This document shows, in pieces, positions 7,738 through 16,365 of a DNA stretch of 64,000 nucleotides (the stretch's first letter is position 1; each line of letters opens with the position of its first letter). The position numbers and the translations under genes are program-made. Location: assembly GCA_020637435.1 (NCBI GenBank), contig JACJVW010000001.1:186001-250000 (forward strand), written 5' to 3'. The notes under the pieces are model-generated. The model had not been told where the DNA came from. It searched no databases and saw only the letters and a list, made by a program, of their open reading frames with translations. Source of the DNA: Candidatus Woesearchaeota archaeon (lineage in GTDB: Archaea > Nanobdellota > Nanobdellia > Woesearchaeales > JACJVW01).

Positions 7738-7939
7738 TGCTCCGAAAGGAAGTCATCGATGTACGCAAAAAGAATTTTGGACAAATGTTAGGTGCAGCTG
7801 AACAGAGATGTTTCTGAACAGGTATCACCTCATTTGGACAAAACGAGCATCGATGACTGCAGTGAGGAGTACTGGTCAATGCTCCGAAAGGAAGTCATCG
7901 ATGTACGCAAAAAGAATTTTGGACAAATGAAAGGTACAG
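7738..7939. repeat. Direct and inverted repeat element upstream of the hxs operon
   Basis: A 60-bp sequence at 7738-7797 recurs at 7880-7939 with three mismatches. Between the copies lies a degenerate inverted copy: CATCGATGACT (7849-7859) is complementary to AGTCATCGATG in both flanking copies, and CACCT/CATTTG pairs with AGGTG/CAAATG of the left copy. The central piece can therefore pair with either side, giving two mutually exclusive hairpins. No convincing gene is present. The element lies between the winged-helix gene stop (7958) and the hxs promoter. Confidence 0.75.
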
Positions 7940-7957
7940 AAATAGTATATAATAGAA

Positions 7958-8227
7958 TTACAGCAGATTGCGAACTTTGGTGATAAGTTCTGCTATCTCG
8001 TTGCCTTTTTTCGTCAGCGTCAGCAGTTTAAGCCGTCCTTGTTTGTCGAAATTGATGATTCCAGCATTCTGCATTTCCTGAAGGATCTTGACCACATGAG
8101 AATAGGTACAATCAATCTTCTTTGCAAGGCTGGAAGCATAGATTTCTGACTTCGCATTGCGAAGTTCAACAAGGATCATCGCTGGTTTCTGACGGAAAAT
8201 AACATTGAAGATATTCTCATCGGTCAT
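7958..8227 (-). CDS. Winged-helix DNA-binding protein
   Basis: An 89-residue MarR/ArsR-like winged helix and probable transcription regulator. SSLAKKIDCTYSHVVKILQEM forms the helix-turn-helix with its recognition helix, followed by NAGIINFDKQGRLKLLTLTKKG as the wing, and a short C-terminal helix. There is no metal-binding Cys/His cluster and no ligand domain. TATA GATATATAGTATG (8244-8256) lies about 23 nt upstream of the start. It is encoded just upstream of, and in the same direction as, the hxs operon, so it may regulate or be co-transcribed with it (inference). Confidence 0.82.
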   Translation of the reverse strand: MTDENIFNVIFRQKPAMILVELRNAKSEIYASSLAKKIDCTYSHVVKILQEMQNAGIINFDKQGRLKLLTLTKKGNEIAELITKVRNLL

Positions 8228-8512
8228 ACACTAAAACCTCCACTCCATACTATATATCCCGACATGTAGGAATAATCCAACAGTATTTAAACCTTATCTT
8301 TTTAAGGATAAGGCGGTCTGAAACCCTTTGCTACAAAGGAATACAAAAAGAGTAGCGGTCTTTAAGAGACCACAAACACGCCTACGAAATACATACCAAT
8401 ACCCAAATCCCTACAACAAATCTCACCCATAGCGTAACTGCTCTTCGCACGCACCGATGTCCAGGACCACAGGACAAGCAAAACCCATATAAAACCCATC
8501 CCTTCCACAAGA
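8228..8512. other. Intergenic region between divergent genes
   Basis: 285 bases with the winged-helix promoter at the left end and a TATA-like CATATAAAACC (8487-8497) for the helicase at the right end. In between is a short hairpin GGTCT-TTAAG-AGACC near 8357-8371. No protein-coding signal was convincing; the minus-strand frame at 8362-8571 overlaps the helicase start and looks like a shadow. Confidence 0.5.
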
Positions 8513-10375
8513 ATGATGCTGTTCCCCCATGATACCCCTAGACCGGGGCAGAAAGAACTTCTAGATGACATCTATGATGCCATTCAGCATAAGCGTTGCC
8601 ACATCGCGCATGCGCCTACAGGTCTTGGAAAGACTGCCGCTAGCCTTGGAGCCGCTTTGACATACGCAGTGGAACATGATAAGAAAGTGTTCTTCCTTAC
8701 ATCTCGTCACACTCAGCACACCATCGCCATCGACACAGTCAAGAGCATCAATAGGAAACAGGGCTGCCAGATAAAAGCGCTCGATATCATCGGCCGCCAG
8801 AAGATGTGCCCCGTCCAAGGTACCCAGACCTTGTACTCCCGAGAATTCAGTGAATACTGCAAAGCGGTCCGCGAGGATATGAAGTGCAGCTTCTATGTAA
8901 ACACAAGAACCAAGAACGGTGGGCTTACCGTCAGGGCAAAAGGAGTCATGGGTGAACTCATGCAGATACAGCCATTCCACGCGGAAGAACTGCAGCAACG
9001 CGCCCAGGAGCAGGAGATGTGCCCTTATGAAGTGACACTCGCGATGGCCAAGAAAGCGCAAGTCATCGTCACCGATTACTATTACGTATTCTCACCGTCT
9101 GTGCGTGATGTCTTCTTCTCAAAGATGGAGATTGACCTCGAGGATTGTATCGTCATTGTAGATGAGGCACACAATCTGCCAGGCCGTATACGGGAACTCA
9201 TGACCCAGAAACTCTCCACGCTCAGCATAAAACGAGCGATTACAGAAGCGAAAAAATTCGGTTTCGATGACGCGCTGCATTATCTTGAACGCATCCAGCA
9301 GATTATGGTCACGCTCGCAAAAGACATGAAGCAGGATACGCAACAACTTATGTCCAAGCGGAGTTTCCAGTCGAAGATTGAAGAGCTCACTGATTACAAA
9401 GACCTGGTGCAGGGCCTAAGCGTGGCCGGTGACTCCATCCGTGAGACGCAAAAACAAAGTGCTATCGGAGCAATAGCTTCCTTCCTGCAGGGTTGGCTTG
9501 GCGAAGACATAGGCTACGTCCGTATCCTCGAACGCCGCAAAGAGTCCTACGGCGAATACATCATGCTGTCCTATCAATGCCTTGACCCTTCCATAATCTC
9601 AAAGGAGACCATCGACGCATGCCACAGTGTCATATGCATGTCAGGAACCCTTACGCCAACATCCATGTATAAAGATGTGCTTGGGTTTCCTGTAGACACA
9701 ACCGAAAAAGAGTACACAAGCCCCTTTCCTCAGGAGAACAGGCTTGTCATCATCAATCCCTCAGTAACGACAAAATTCTCAGCACGCTCAGAACAGCAGT
9801 TCCACAATATCGCAAGACTAAGTGCTGACATCGCGAATCATGTACCTGGCAATACAGCGATATTCTTCCCAAGCTATCAGCTGAAGACAGAGATAAGCCC
9901 CCTCCTCTCAAGCATAGTCGAAAAGACTGTCTTCGAAGAGTATCCGGGAGCCACAAAAGAAGAAAAATCCGACCTCATCGAGCGCTTCAAATCTTACAAA
10001 GACACTGGAGCTGTGCTCCTCGCTGTATCTTCTGGATCGTACGGAGAAGGCATCGACCTTCCGGGCGACCTCTTAAAAGCTGTCATAGTCGTAGGAATCG
10101 CTCTGCAACCGCCAACTCTAGAAGTCAAAGAACTCATCGAATACTATGAACGAAAGTTCGGCAAAGGCTGGGATTACGGTTACACACTGCCTGCAATTTC
10201 TACCAGCTTACAGAACGCGGGCAGATGTATCAGGACAGAGAACGACAAAGGAGTTATCGCATTTCTGGACGTACGGTACAGCTTCCAGAACTACCTCAAA
10301 TGTTTTCCCTACGAATGGAACCCTCAAATCACCAACAAGCACGAAAAACTCATCAAGTACTTCTTCAATCATTAA
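8513..10375 (+). CDS. XPD/Rad3-like superfamily 2 DNA helicase
   Basis: ATP-dependent 5'-3' DNA helicase of the XPD/DinG group, probably in repair or recombination. It has 620 residues: Walker A APTGLGKT (residues 34-41), DEAH box VDEAHN near 218, and the C-terminal motif AGRCIRTENDKG with the arginine finger. Four cysteines between the first motifs (KMCPVQG, EYCKAV, MKCSFY, EMCPYE) match the iron-sulfur cluster domain of XPD. The start is one of two adjacent ATGs (8513 or 8516); TATA CATATAAAACC lies about 21-24 nt upstream. Single gene. Confidence 0.92.
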   Translation: MMLFPHDTPRPGQKELLDDIYDAIQHKRCHIAHAPTGLGKTAASLGAALTYAVEHDKKVFFLTSRHTQHTIAIDTVKSINRKQGCQIKALDIIGRQKMCPVQGTQTLYSREFSEYCKAVREDMKCSFYVNTRTKNGGLTVRAKGVMGELMQIQPFHAEELQQRAQEQEMCPYEVTLAMAKKAQVIVTDYYYVFSPSVRDVFFSKMEIDLEDCIVIVDEAHNLPGRIRELMTQKLSTLSIKRAITEAKKFGFDDALHYLERIQQIMVTLAKDMKQDTQQLMSKRSFQSKIEELTDYKDLVQGLSVAGDSIRETQKQSAIGAIASFLQGWLGEDIGYVRILERRKESYGEYIMLSYQCLDPSIISKETIDACHSVICMSGTLTPTSMYKDVLGFPVDTTEKEYTSPFPQENRLVIINPSVTTKFSARSEQQFHNIARLSADIANHVPGNTAIFFPSYQLKTEISPLLSSIVEKTVFEEYPGATKEEKSDLIERFKSYKDTGAVLLAVSSGSYGEGIDLPGDLLKAVIVVGIALQPPTLEVKELIEYYERKFGKGWDYGYTLPAISTSLQNAGRCIRTENDKGVIAFLDVRYSFQNYLKCFPYEWNPQITNKHEKLIKYFFNH

Positions 10376-10380
10376 ACAAA

Positions 10381-10390
10381 TTTTTTAAAG
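10381..10390 (+). promoter_or_regulatory. TATA box of argS
   Basis: TTTTTTAAAG is centred 26 nt before the argS ATG at 10412, fitting a leaderless transcript. Confidence 0.55.
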
Positions 10391-10411
10391 GTAGGCCGAA
10401 GTAGATATCCC

Positions 10412-12112
10412 ATGGACAAGAAACTGCTGTTCGCAAATCTCATCGCAAAGAACCTTGGAAAAAGTGTAGACGAAGTCTTCCCGCTCATAGAAAAACCAAA
10501 AGACCCAAGATTCGGAGATTTGGCGTTCCCATGCTTTACGCTCGCAAAAGACCTAAGAAAAAATCCGGCACAGATAGCGCAGGATCTGGCGGCAACAACT
10601 CAAGTAGCTCAAGACTTCGAGAAATTTGAAGCTGTAGGGCCCTACATCAATGCTTATCTCAACCCAACCAAAACTGCTGAAGAACTCTTCGAACTTTATT
10701 CAGCTAACAGCATATGCAACTACACGCTTAATAAGAAGACCTATCTTATCGAATGGCCGTCTCCAAATTCAAACAAACCACTGCATCTGGGTCATGTCCG
10801 AAACATGCTGCTAGGAAAGGCACTCTCTATTCTGCTAGAAAAAACAGGCAACAAGGTCATCAAAGTCAACCTCAATAATGACCGCGGTATCGCCATCTGC
10901 AAGTCCATGCTTATCTACAAAAAATTCCACGCAGACGAAGAACCCCAGAGTAGAAAATCTGACTACTTCGTAGGCGATTGTTACACGGAATTTGAAACGA
11001 GAGTCAAAGACCAGCCAGAATTGGAGCATGAAGCGCAAGACCTGCTAAGAAAGTGGGAATCCAGCGAGGCCGAGACTATTGCATTGTGGAAAAAAATGAA
11101 TGCCTGGACCTTCGCGGGACATGAAATAACCTACGCTAAATTTGACATAAATCACGAAAAGTCCTACTTTGAAAGCAACATCTACAAAGAAGGAAAGGAC
11201 ATCGTCCAGGAGTATGAGCAGAAAGGTGTCTTCACGCGAGATGAGAAAGACAACATCATCTGCGACCTCACAAAAGAAGGGTACGATGAGAAAGTCCTGC
11301 TCCGCGCGGACGGCACATCAGTCTACATGACGCAGGACCTTGCCTTGCTAAAAGAAAAAGCGAAAGATTTCCCGGACTGTGACAGATACATATTCATCGT
11401 CGGCAATGAGCAGGCGTACCATTTCAAAGTCCTCTTCGAGATAGCAAAAAAACTCGGTTATGGTGATCTTGACAGATTTTACCATTTTGCGTATGGCATG
11501 ATCTCCCTTCCTGAAGGGAAGATGTCATCAAGGAAAGGAAATGTTATCTATGCCGATGAACTCATTGACGAAGTAGAACTGCGCTCAATTGAAATCCTCA
11601 AAGAAAAAGAGATTTCCAAAAACCTGCCACCTGAAGAATTGGAGCGAAGAGCAAAGATTATTTCGCATGCGGCTGTGGCTTTCTACGTCCTGAAATACAA
11701 TCCACTTGCAGGATTTGTGTTCAATCCAGAAGAATCCCTCTCCTTCGAGGGGGAGACTGGTCCCTACGTACTCTACACCTATGCGCGCATCCAAAGTGTG
11801 CTAAGAAAAGCGAATGCCATCAAGAGCTTCGACATAGGTCATCTGCACGAAAAAGAGGTACAGCTCATCAAAGTTCTCATGGAGTACACAGCCACCATCA
11901 AGCAGGCAGCCGAACAGATGCAGCTTTCAAGCATAGCCAATTACCTGATCGACCTTGCGCAGGCATGCAATGAATTCTACCACAGCTGCCCGATTATAGC
12001 CGCAGAAACTGATGACACCAAGCATATGCGACTCACCCTGGCAAAACTCTCCGGCGAAGTAATCAAAGACGCACTAAGCTTACTCAGTATCGATGTCCTT
12101 GAGGAGATGTGA
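10412..12112 (+). CDS. argS: Arginyl-tRNA synthetase
   Basis: Class I synthetase that charges tRNA-Arg. It has 566 residues: the ArgRS-specific N-terminal additional domain (FGDLAFPCF; EAVGPYINAYLN), the HIGH motif as PLHLGHVRN near residue 127, a KMSSRKGN signature in place of KMSKS, and the C-terminal anticodon-binding (DALR) domain starting near SFEGETGPYVLYTYAR. Length is normal. Its last 33 bases overlap the convergent phosphoribosyltransferase gene. Confidence 0.97.
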   Translation: MDKKLLFANLIAKNLGKSVDEVFPLIEKPKDPRFGDLAFPCFTLAKDLRKNPAQIAQDLAATTQVAQDFEKFEAVGPYINAYLNPTKTAEELFELYSANSICNYTLNKKTYLIEWPSPNSNKPLHLGHVRNMLLGKALSILLEKTGNKVIKVNLNNDRGIAICKSMLIYKKFHADEEPQSRKSDYFVGDCYTEFETRVKDQPELEHEAQDLLRKWESSEAETIALWKKMNAWTFAGHEITYAKFDINHEKSYFESNIYKEGKDIVQEYEQKGVFTRDEKDNIICDLTKEGYDEKVLLRADGTSVYMTQDLALLKEKAKDFPDCDRYIFIVGNEQAYHFKVLFEIAKKLGYGDLDRFYHFAYGMISLPEGKMSSRKGNVIYADELIDEVELRSIEILKEKEISKNLPPEELERRAKIISHAAVAFYVLKYNPLAGFVFNPEESLSFEGETGPYVLYTYARIQSVLRKANAIKSFDIGHLHEKEVQLIKVLMEYTATIKQAAEQMQLSSIANYLIDLAQACNEFYHSCPIIAAETDDTKHMRLTLAKLSGEVIKDALSLLSIDVLEEM

Positions 12113-12817
12113 GTACCGCAGAAATCCCTCATCCTCAACTTCCCTAAATGGTAACTCATAATTCAGGACACGTTCAAAGGTGATGCCCTCCATGCCTTCT
12201 GCTCCCTGGCTCTGCAAATAAGCAAATGCCGCAGACATATTTCGGCCGGTCTTCATAAAATCATCAACCACCAGCACGCGTTCACCTTCATAGTCAACAT
12301 CAAATGCTACCTTAAACTTTCGTTGAGCACCAACAACCTCTCGATACTGATAGTAGCCAAAGTTTACAGGCAGACCAAGCCGTGTAGCAAGAACGATAGC
12401 AGCCTCATTCCCGCCAGAATGCACAGCCAACACTGAACTGAATGCTCCTGAGGGAAACATATCCTCAAGATAATCATAGTCACCCCGGTCATACTTCACA
12501 GACGAATGCCCCGGTAAGGGAAGCAAGGAGGATGTATCAAACCCAAGCTTAAATCCATTTCCCTTGTAAAACTCATCCAACTGATACGCAAGATCCCCCA
12601 GCATTTCATTTAGTGGACCACGAAGCCGTTCATTCTGCCAGTCATGGTCGCATTCCCTGCATGTAAGAGACTCTATTCCCATCCCAAACAGTGCTAACGC
12701 AGCATCCTTACGGACCCAGGGAGAACTATGCAAAAGCAGTCCGACAAGTGAGTCTGCACGCTGATAAGAGACTGACTCTTGTTCATCATACAGACCATAT
12801 AGCTCTATGAGATTCAT
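12080..12817 (-). CDS. Phosphoribosyltransferase-domain protein
   Basis: The 245-residue protein carries a PRPP-binding motif RVLVVDDFMKTG near residues 180-195. Upstream is AVHSGGNEAAIVLATRLGLP, which corresponds to the region contacting pyrophosphate in PRTases. The first 90 residues are not recognised and include CRECDH, a possible metal site. Which base it acts on cannot be read from the sequence. Its start overlaps the deformylase-like gene by 4 nt (ATGA), so the two form one transcript. It converges with argS over 33 nt. Confidence 0.8.
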   Translation of the reverse strand: MNLIELYGLYDEQESVSYQRADSLVGLLLHSSPWVRKDAALALFGMGIESLTCRECDHDWQNERLRGPLNEMLGDLAYQLDEFYKGNGFKLGFDTSSLLPLPGHSSVKYDRGDYDYLEDMFPSGAFSSVLAVHSGGNEAAIVLATRLGLPVNFGYYQYREVVGAQRKFKVAFDVDYEGERVLVVDDFMKTGRNMSAAFAYLQSQGAEGMEGITFERVLNYELPFREVEDEGFLRYSHLLKDIDTE

Positions 12818-13485
12818 AGATACCGCTCCATCTTTCTGCTAGGAAGGACTTTTTTACCGCCAATAGTATGTGTAAACAAATCCGTATCCCCTATATAATC
12901 AAAACAAAACATCGCTTGTGCGTGATCACCTACCTCAACTATATACGCTTCAGAATCCTTAAACAGACTGCAGGTTAACCCATCTTCAACTCGAGACTTC
13001 AGTACCTTGCTTATGTCATGCACCCTGTCGACTATCATTTTTCCGTGCAAGTGATCGAATTCATGCATTGCATACGCTGCATTATCACCTTCAAGAATAC
13101 CTTTGTAAAGATCGCCGCTAAGAAGATATGCCTTCACATGAACACGCTGTGGTCTTTTCAAGATAACACCAAAAGCGCTTCTCTCATCCGTCTCGATTGA
13201 ACCGCACTCCTCATACCGTACAAGTTGAGGTTGACCCCATATCTCAGGATTAACAAGCACCAGATCCTCATCAAGCGTGCCTCGCACAATCATAACAGAT
13301 AAAAGATAATCATCGATAGACGAACCTTCAGGAGGTAAGACGTTCTGTGGAGTTATCGCGGCAAGACCATAGTCATCAAGAGCTCTCCTCAGATGGTCGA
13401 CTACAGGCCAGATTTGTGGCAGATACATAACCTGCTTTGCCGGCCTGCGAAGAATGTCTTCATCCCAAAAAATACTCGTCAACAT
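12814..13485 (-). CDS. Peptide deformylase-like metalloprotein
   Basis: 223 residues with the three deformylase motifs in order: YGLAAITPQN (motif I, normally GxGLAAxQ, here with extra residues before the Gln), EECGSIE (motif II, normally EGCLS, with the metal-ligand Cys kept) and HEFDHLHG (motif III, HExxHxxG with both His ligands and the catalytic Glu). The C-terminal 60 residues are extra. Peptide deformylase removes N-formyl groups from bacterial-type nascent proteins. Archaea initiate without formyl-Met, so the substrate here is probably different (inference). A TATA box at 13503-13516 lies 25 nt upstream. Confidence 0.83.
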   Translation of the reverse strand: MLTSIFWDEDILRRPAKQVMYLPQIWPVVDHLRRALDDYGLAAITPQNVLPPEGSSIDDYLLSVMIVRGTLDEDLVLVNPEIWGQPQLVRYEECGSIETDERSAFGVILKRPQRVHVKAYLLSGDLYKGILEGDNAAYAMHEFDHLHGKMIVDRVHDISKVLKSRVEDGLTCSLFKDSEAYIVEVGDHAQAMFCFDYIGDTDLFTHTIGGKKVLPSRKMERYL

Positions 13486-13502
13486 AAGTAAGAAAGAATC
13501 AA

Positions 13503-13516
13503 ATCCGATATAAAAG
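13503..13516 (-). promoter_or_regulatory. TATA box of the deformylase-like/PRTase operon
   Basis: On the minus strand GACTTTTATATCGGAT is centred about 25 nt before the ATG at 13485. Confidence 0.5.
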
Positions 13517-13521
13517 TCTGT

Positions 13522-13665
13522 TCAATCGTCGTAGTCTTCCAAACGTCTCTTATCTTCAATGGCCTGACACGAATCGCAAAGAGTGACTCGAGACTGTCCT
13601 TTCGACACCACAAATCGTATCTTGCAGTGTCTGCAATATTTGACTATTTTGTAATCTGCTCCCAA
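13522..13665 (-). CDS. Small zinc-ribbon protein (47 aa, TTG start)
   Basis: A 47-residue frame with two knuckles, YCRHCK and LCDSCQ, 19 residues apart, and an acidic tail (EDKRRLEDYDD). This is typical of the tiny zinc proteins common in archaea, many of which bind nucleic acid. No in-frame ATG exists upstream; the TTG at 13665 lies about 28 nt from the TATA element CTTATAAAG (minus strand, near 13690-13698), matching a leaderless start. The deformylase-like promoter overlaps its 3' end. Function unknown. Confidence 0.65.
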   Translation of the reverse strand: MGADYKIVKYCRHCKIRFVVSKGQSRVTLCDSCQAIEDKRRLEDYDD

Positions 13666-13730
13666 GAATAATACAGAGAAAGTCCCCTCTTTATAAGATA
13701 TTGCATTTACTGAGTTATTAGAGCAAAAAG

Positions 13731-13742
13731 GATTATAAAATT
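13731..13742 (+). promoter_or_regulatory. TATA box of dsbB
   Basis: GATTATAAAATT is centred 27 nt before the dsbB ATG at 13763. Confidence 0.55.
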
Positions 13743-13762
13743 ATGAAGAATAATCATCTTTC

Positions 13763-14266
13763 ATGGAGTTCGCATTCATCTACAATAAATTCACGGCTTC
13801 ATTAACTGTTGCGCTAATAGTAGCTACCATATACCTGCTGTTGCATAGACCTAAGATAGTCGATGTGCATAGATACATGTTGACAGCGGTGCTCGGTCTT
13901 GGTTCACTCGCATCCGTCCTGATATACTCTGAGATCATTGGATACGAACCCTGTTCATTGTGCTGGACACAAAGAATCATCCTCATCGGTATCGTAGCTA
14001 TCTCATTGCTGCCAAAGTGGACCTTTTCAGATTGGTCAATACGGATAATCTCTGCCGCAGGCATCATCATCTCATTATACCAGTACTACCTGCAGATGTC
14101 GCAGACAGGTTCTTTCTGCACCGTGGGCGAGACTTCCTGCAGTGCTATTTTTGTCAAAGAGCTCGGATTCATCACCATACCGTTCATGGCGCTCGTCCTC
14201 TTCAGTTTTGTGCTCGTTGTACATATCCCAAAAAAGTCAAGGCCCTCGTACATAAAGCTTAAATAA
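13763..14266 (+). CDS. dsbB: Disulfide bond formation protein DsbB/BdbC
   Basis: Membrane oxidoreductase that reoxidises a thioredoxin-like DsbA partner and passes electrons to quinone. The 167-residue protein has four to five membrane helices, the first redox pair in EPCSLCW (Cys 64 and 67) and the second in FCTVGETSC (Cys 119 and 126). No DsbA homologue is visible in the window. Many exported proteins encoded here (for example 4970-5644 and 16366-17226) are Cys-rich, so oxidative folding is a plausible need. Confidence 0.93.
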   Translation: MEFAFIYNKFTASLTVALIVATIYLLLHRPKIVDVHRYMLTAVLGLGSLASVLIYSEIIGYEPCSLCWTQRIILIGIVAISLLPKWTFSDWSIRIISAAGIIISLYQYYLQMSQTGSFCTVGETSCSAIFVKELGFITIPFMALVLFSFVLVVHIPKKSRPSYIKLK

Positions 14267-14288
14267 GCCAAAAATAGAAAATAGGCTT

Positions 14289-14984
14289 ATGATAATCGCT
14301 AAAAGCATCTCAAAATCCTTTGGCACGACCAAAGCTGTCGACAATGTATCGCTTGAGGTCGGTAAAGGTCAGCTCTATGGACTCCTTGGTCCCAACGGTT
14401 CAGGAAAATCAACCATGATAAAGATGCTTACCGGACAGATATCCCCGTCTTCAGGTCACGCTTCTGTCGAAGGGATCGATACACAGAGAGACCCCATAGA
14501 AGTGCGCAGCAAAGTGGGTATCATTCCAGAGCAGGAGAATCCGCCAAGTTTCCTCACCGCCGGGGAATATCTAGATTTTGTCGCAAAAGCTAGAAAGTTA
14601 GAACAATATGATACGGACAAGTGGTTCACTCTTCTAGATTTCAAGGATCAAAAAGACATCCTCTGCAAAGACCTCTCTCGGGGAACCCGGCAAAAGCTGA
14701 TGATCGCGCAAGCATTCATGCACAACCCGGCGGTCGCGTTCATCGATGAGCCACTTATCAATCTCGACCCCATATCTCAGAACACCATAAAATCGTATAT
14801 CGTCGACTTCGTCAAAAAAGGGGGTACTGTCTTCTTCTCGACACATGTGCTAGAGATTGCGCAGGAGATTTGTACGCACATAGGCATACTTTACAAGGGA
14901 AAGCTGCATTTCTCAGGAAAACGACCAAAAGGCGACCTTAATACTTTCTTCCTTAAACAGGTGAAGCATGCGGGATCTGATTAA
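14289..14984 (+). CDS. ABC transporter ATP-binding protein
   Basis: 231 residues with Walker A GPNGSGKS (about 34-41), a Q-loop region EQENPPS, a degenerate signature LSRGTRQ, Walker B AFIDEPL and the switch His in FFSTHVLE. It belongs to the group that pairs with multi-helix permeases of the CcmA/Nat type. The gene overlaps the next, its permease, by 17 nt. The substrate is unknown. The signature loop (SRGTRQ in place of SGGQ) is typical of this subgroup. Confidence 0.92.
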   Translation: MIIAKSISKSFGTTKAVDNVSLEVGKGQLYGLLGPNGSGKSTMIKMLTGQISPSSGHASVEGIDTQRDPIEVRSKVGIIPEQENPPSFLTAGEYLDFVAKARKLEQYDTDKWFTLLDFKDQKDILCKDLSRGTRQKLMIAQAFMHNPAVAFIDEPLINLDPISQNTIKSYIVDFVKKGGTVFFSTHVLEIAQEICTHIGILYKGKLHFSGKRPKGDLNTFFLKQVKHAGSD

Positions 14985-16326
14985 ATACCTGATAACTGAG
15001 GAGTGGAGGACGCACACCACGCTTTTTGGAAGTTTTCTCTTTGTGTTGTTCCCAATCATAGTCATCCTTATGGTGCTGGCCATGGCCGTCTTCATACCCA
15101 TCATCAATCTCATGATGGCAGAATCAACAGCCATGCTTATTTTGCACCTCATCATTGCATTCCTTGGGCTCCAGGTAGGCGCATTTGGCATCTACGGCCA
15201 GGAATTCATGCAGCGTAGATTCGGTCACGCAAGCCTCTTATCCTATTCCGCCCGCATCCTCCCATTAAGTGACCGCAAGATTTTCCTAGCGGTAGTCATC
15301 AAAGACATCCTCTATTATTTTTGCATGCTTCTTATGCCTATCATCATCGGCCTTAGCCTCATAACCATTCTCATTCCTGATGTCCATATCTACCTTCGTG
15401 CCTTCGTACCCTCATGCATCCTGGCATTCCTCATGGGTATCGCTGTAGTATTCTTCCTCTCGATCGTGTTTGCACATTCAAGGATACTTCTCCTGGTAGC
15501 TGCGGCAGGCATAGGTTTTCTGTTCGCGATGATAGGGGATTTCCCGCCGTTCATGTTCTACATGGAACGCAGTCTCACAAATCTCCTGCTCGCCACAATC
15601 CCTTCTTTCATACTTATCGCTATGTCGATATGGTTTTTCAAAGTTGACGAACGCCATGAACAGCACAGATTCAAGAATCAGCTCAAAGGGAGAAAGGACC
15701 TCCTCTTCACCAAAGATATGATCGACCTGCACAGAAGCAGAGGCGGCATCGGTAGGATCATCTTCTCCCTTCTCTTGCCCATGGCGTTCATCTGGTTTTT
15801 CCTTAAACACTTTGTCGAGTATCTTTCAATCGTAAATTTCCTCTTCCTCTTCTCCGTCTTCCTGGGCGTGTACAGCTCATCTATATATAATTGGATCTGC
15901 AGATACGACACCTACGGTCAGTACTCCTATCTTCCCATCAGAATTTTTAGCGTTATACTCACCAAAGTGAGAATCTCCCTTGCGCTCGGCACTATTCCGA
16001 TAATCATATTCATTGCAGCGGCAATTAATGAACAATCCTCACCGCTCGTGGTACTCCTTTCAGCAACATCTGCCGCGGCCCTCTATGTCTATGGACTGGC
16101 CATCACCGTCCTGTTGACCGGGTTAGCCCCACATATATTGTTCTTCAATGGTAAAGTGCTAGTCAAATACCTCATCCTCATCATACCGCCACCGGTCATC
16201 CTCATCGTGCTTTCTGTCTTCGCGCCGCAATATCTTTTCCTTGCGACCATCCTCTTCGTCCTGTCGTGGTATATCGTAAGATGGGGCGCACAACATTGGG
16301 AAAACTCAGAGCAGCAACTGTTCTGA
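14968..16326 (+). CDS. ABC transporter permease
   Basis: A 452-residue, very hydrophobic protein with about 11-12 membrane segments and a basic cytoplasmic loop in the middle (KVDERHEQHRFKNQLKGRK). Its start overlaps the ATPase gene, so it is the membrane partner of that subunit. No substrate-binding protein is encoded nearby, which fits an exporter or a lipid/peptide transporter rather than an importer (inference). Confidence 0.82.
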   Translation: MRDLIKYLITEEWRTHTTLFGSFLFVLFPIIVILMVLAMAVFIPIINLMMAESTAMLILHLIIAFLGLQVGAFGIYGQEFMQRRFGHASLLSYSARILPLSDRKIFLAVVIKDILYYFCMLLMPIIIGLSLITILIPDVHIYLRAFVPSCILAFLMGIAVVFFLSIVFAHSRILLLVAAAGIGFLFAMIGDFPPFMFYMERSLTNLLLATIPSFILIAMSIWFFKVDERHEQHRFKNQLKGRKDLLFTKDMIDLHRSRGGIGRIIFSLLLPMAFIWFFLKHFVEYLSIVNFLFLFSVFLGVYSSSIYNWICRYDTYGQYSYLPIRIFSVILTKVRISLALGTIPIIIFIAAAINEQSSPLVVLLSATSAAALYVYGLAITVLLTGLAPHILFFNGKVLVKYLILIIPPPVILIVLSVFAPQYLFLATILFVLSWYIVRWGAQHWENSEQQLF

Positions 16327-16333
16327 CTCCAAA

Positions 16334-16343
16334 CATTTATAAG
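16334..16343 (+). promoter_or_regulatory. TATA box of the exported Cys-rich protein gene
   Basis: CATTTATAAG is centred 27 nt before the ATG at 16366. Confidence 0.55.
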
Positions 16344-16365
16344 TCTTTAAACCAATCTGCTACAT

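Noticed and set aside
7673..7879. Minus-strand frame rich in Cys/His/Ser near the hxs operon (TSTPHCSHRCSF), a possible HxS target peptide
   Set aside because: TTG start, only one HxS triplet, and it runs through the hxsD start in another frame. It follows the inverted repeat rather than a peptide pattern.
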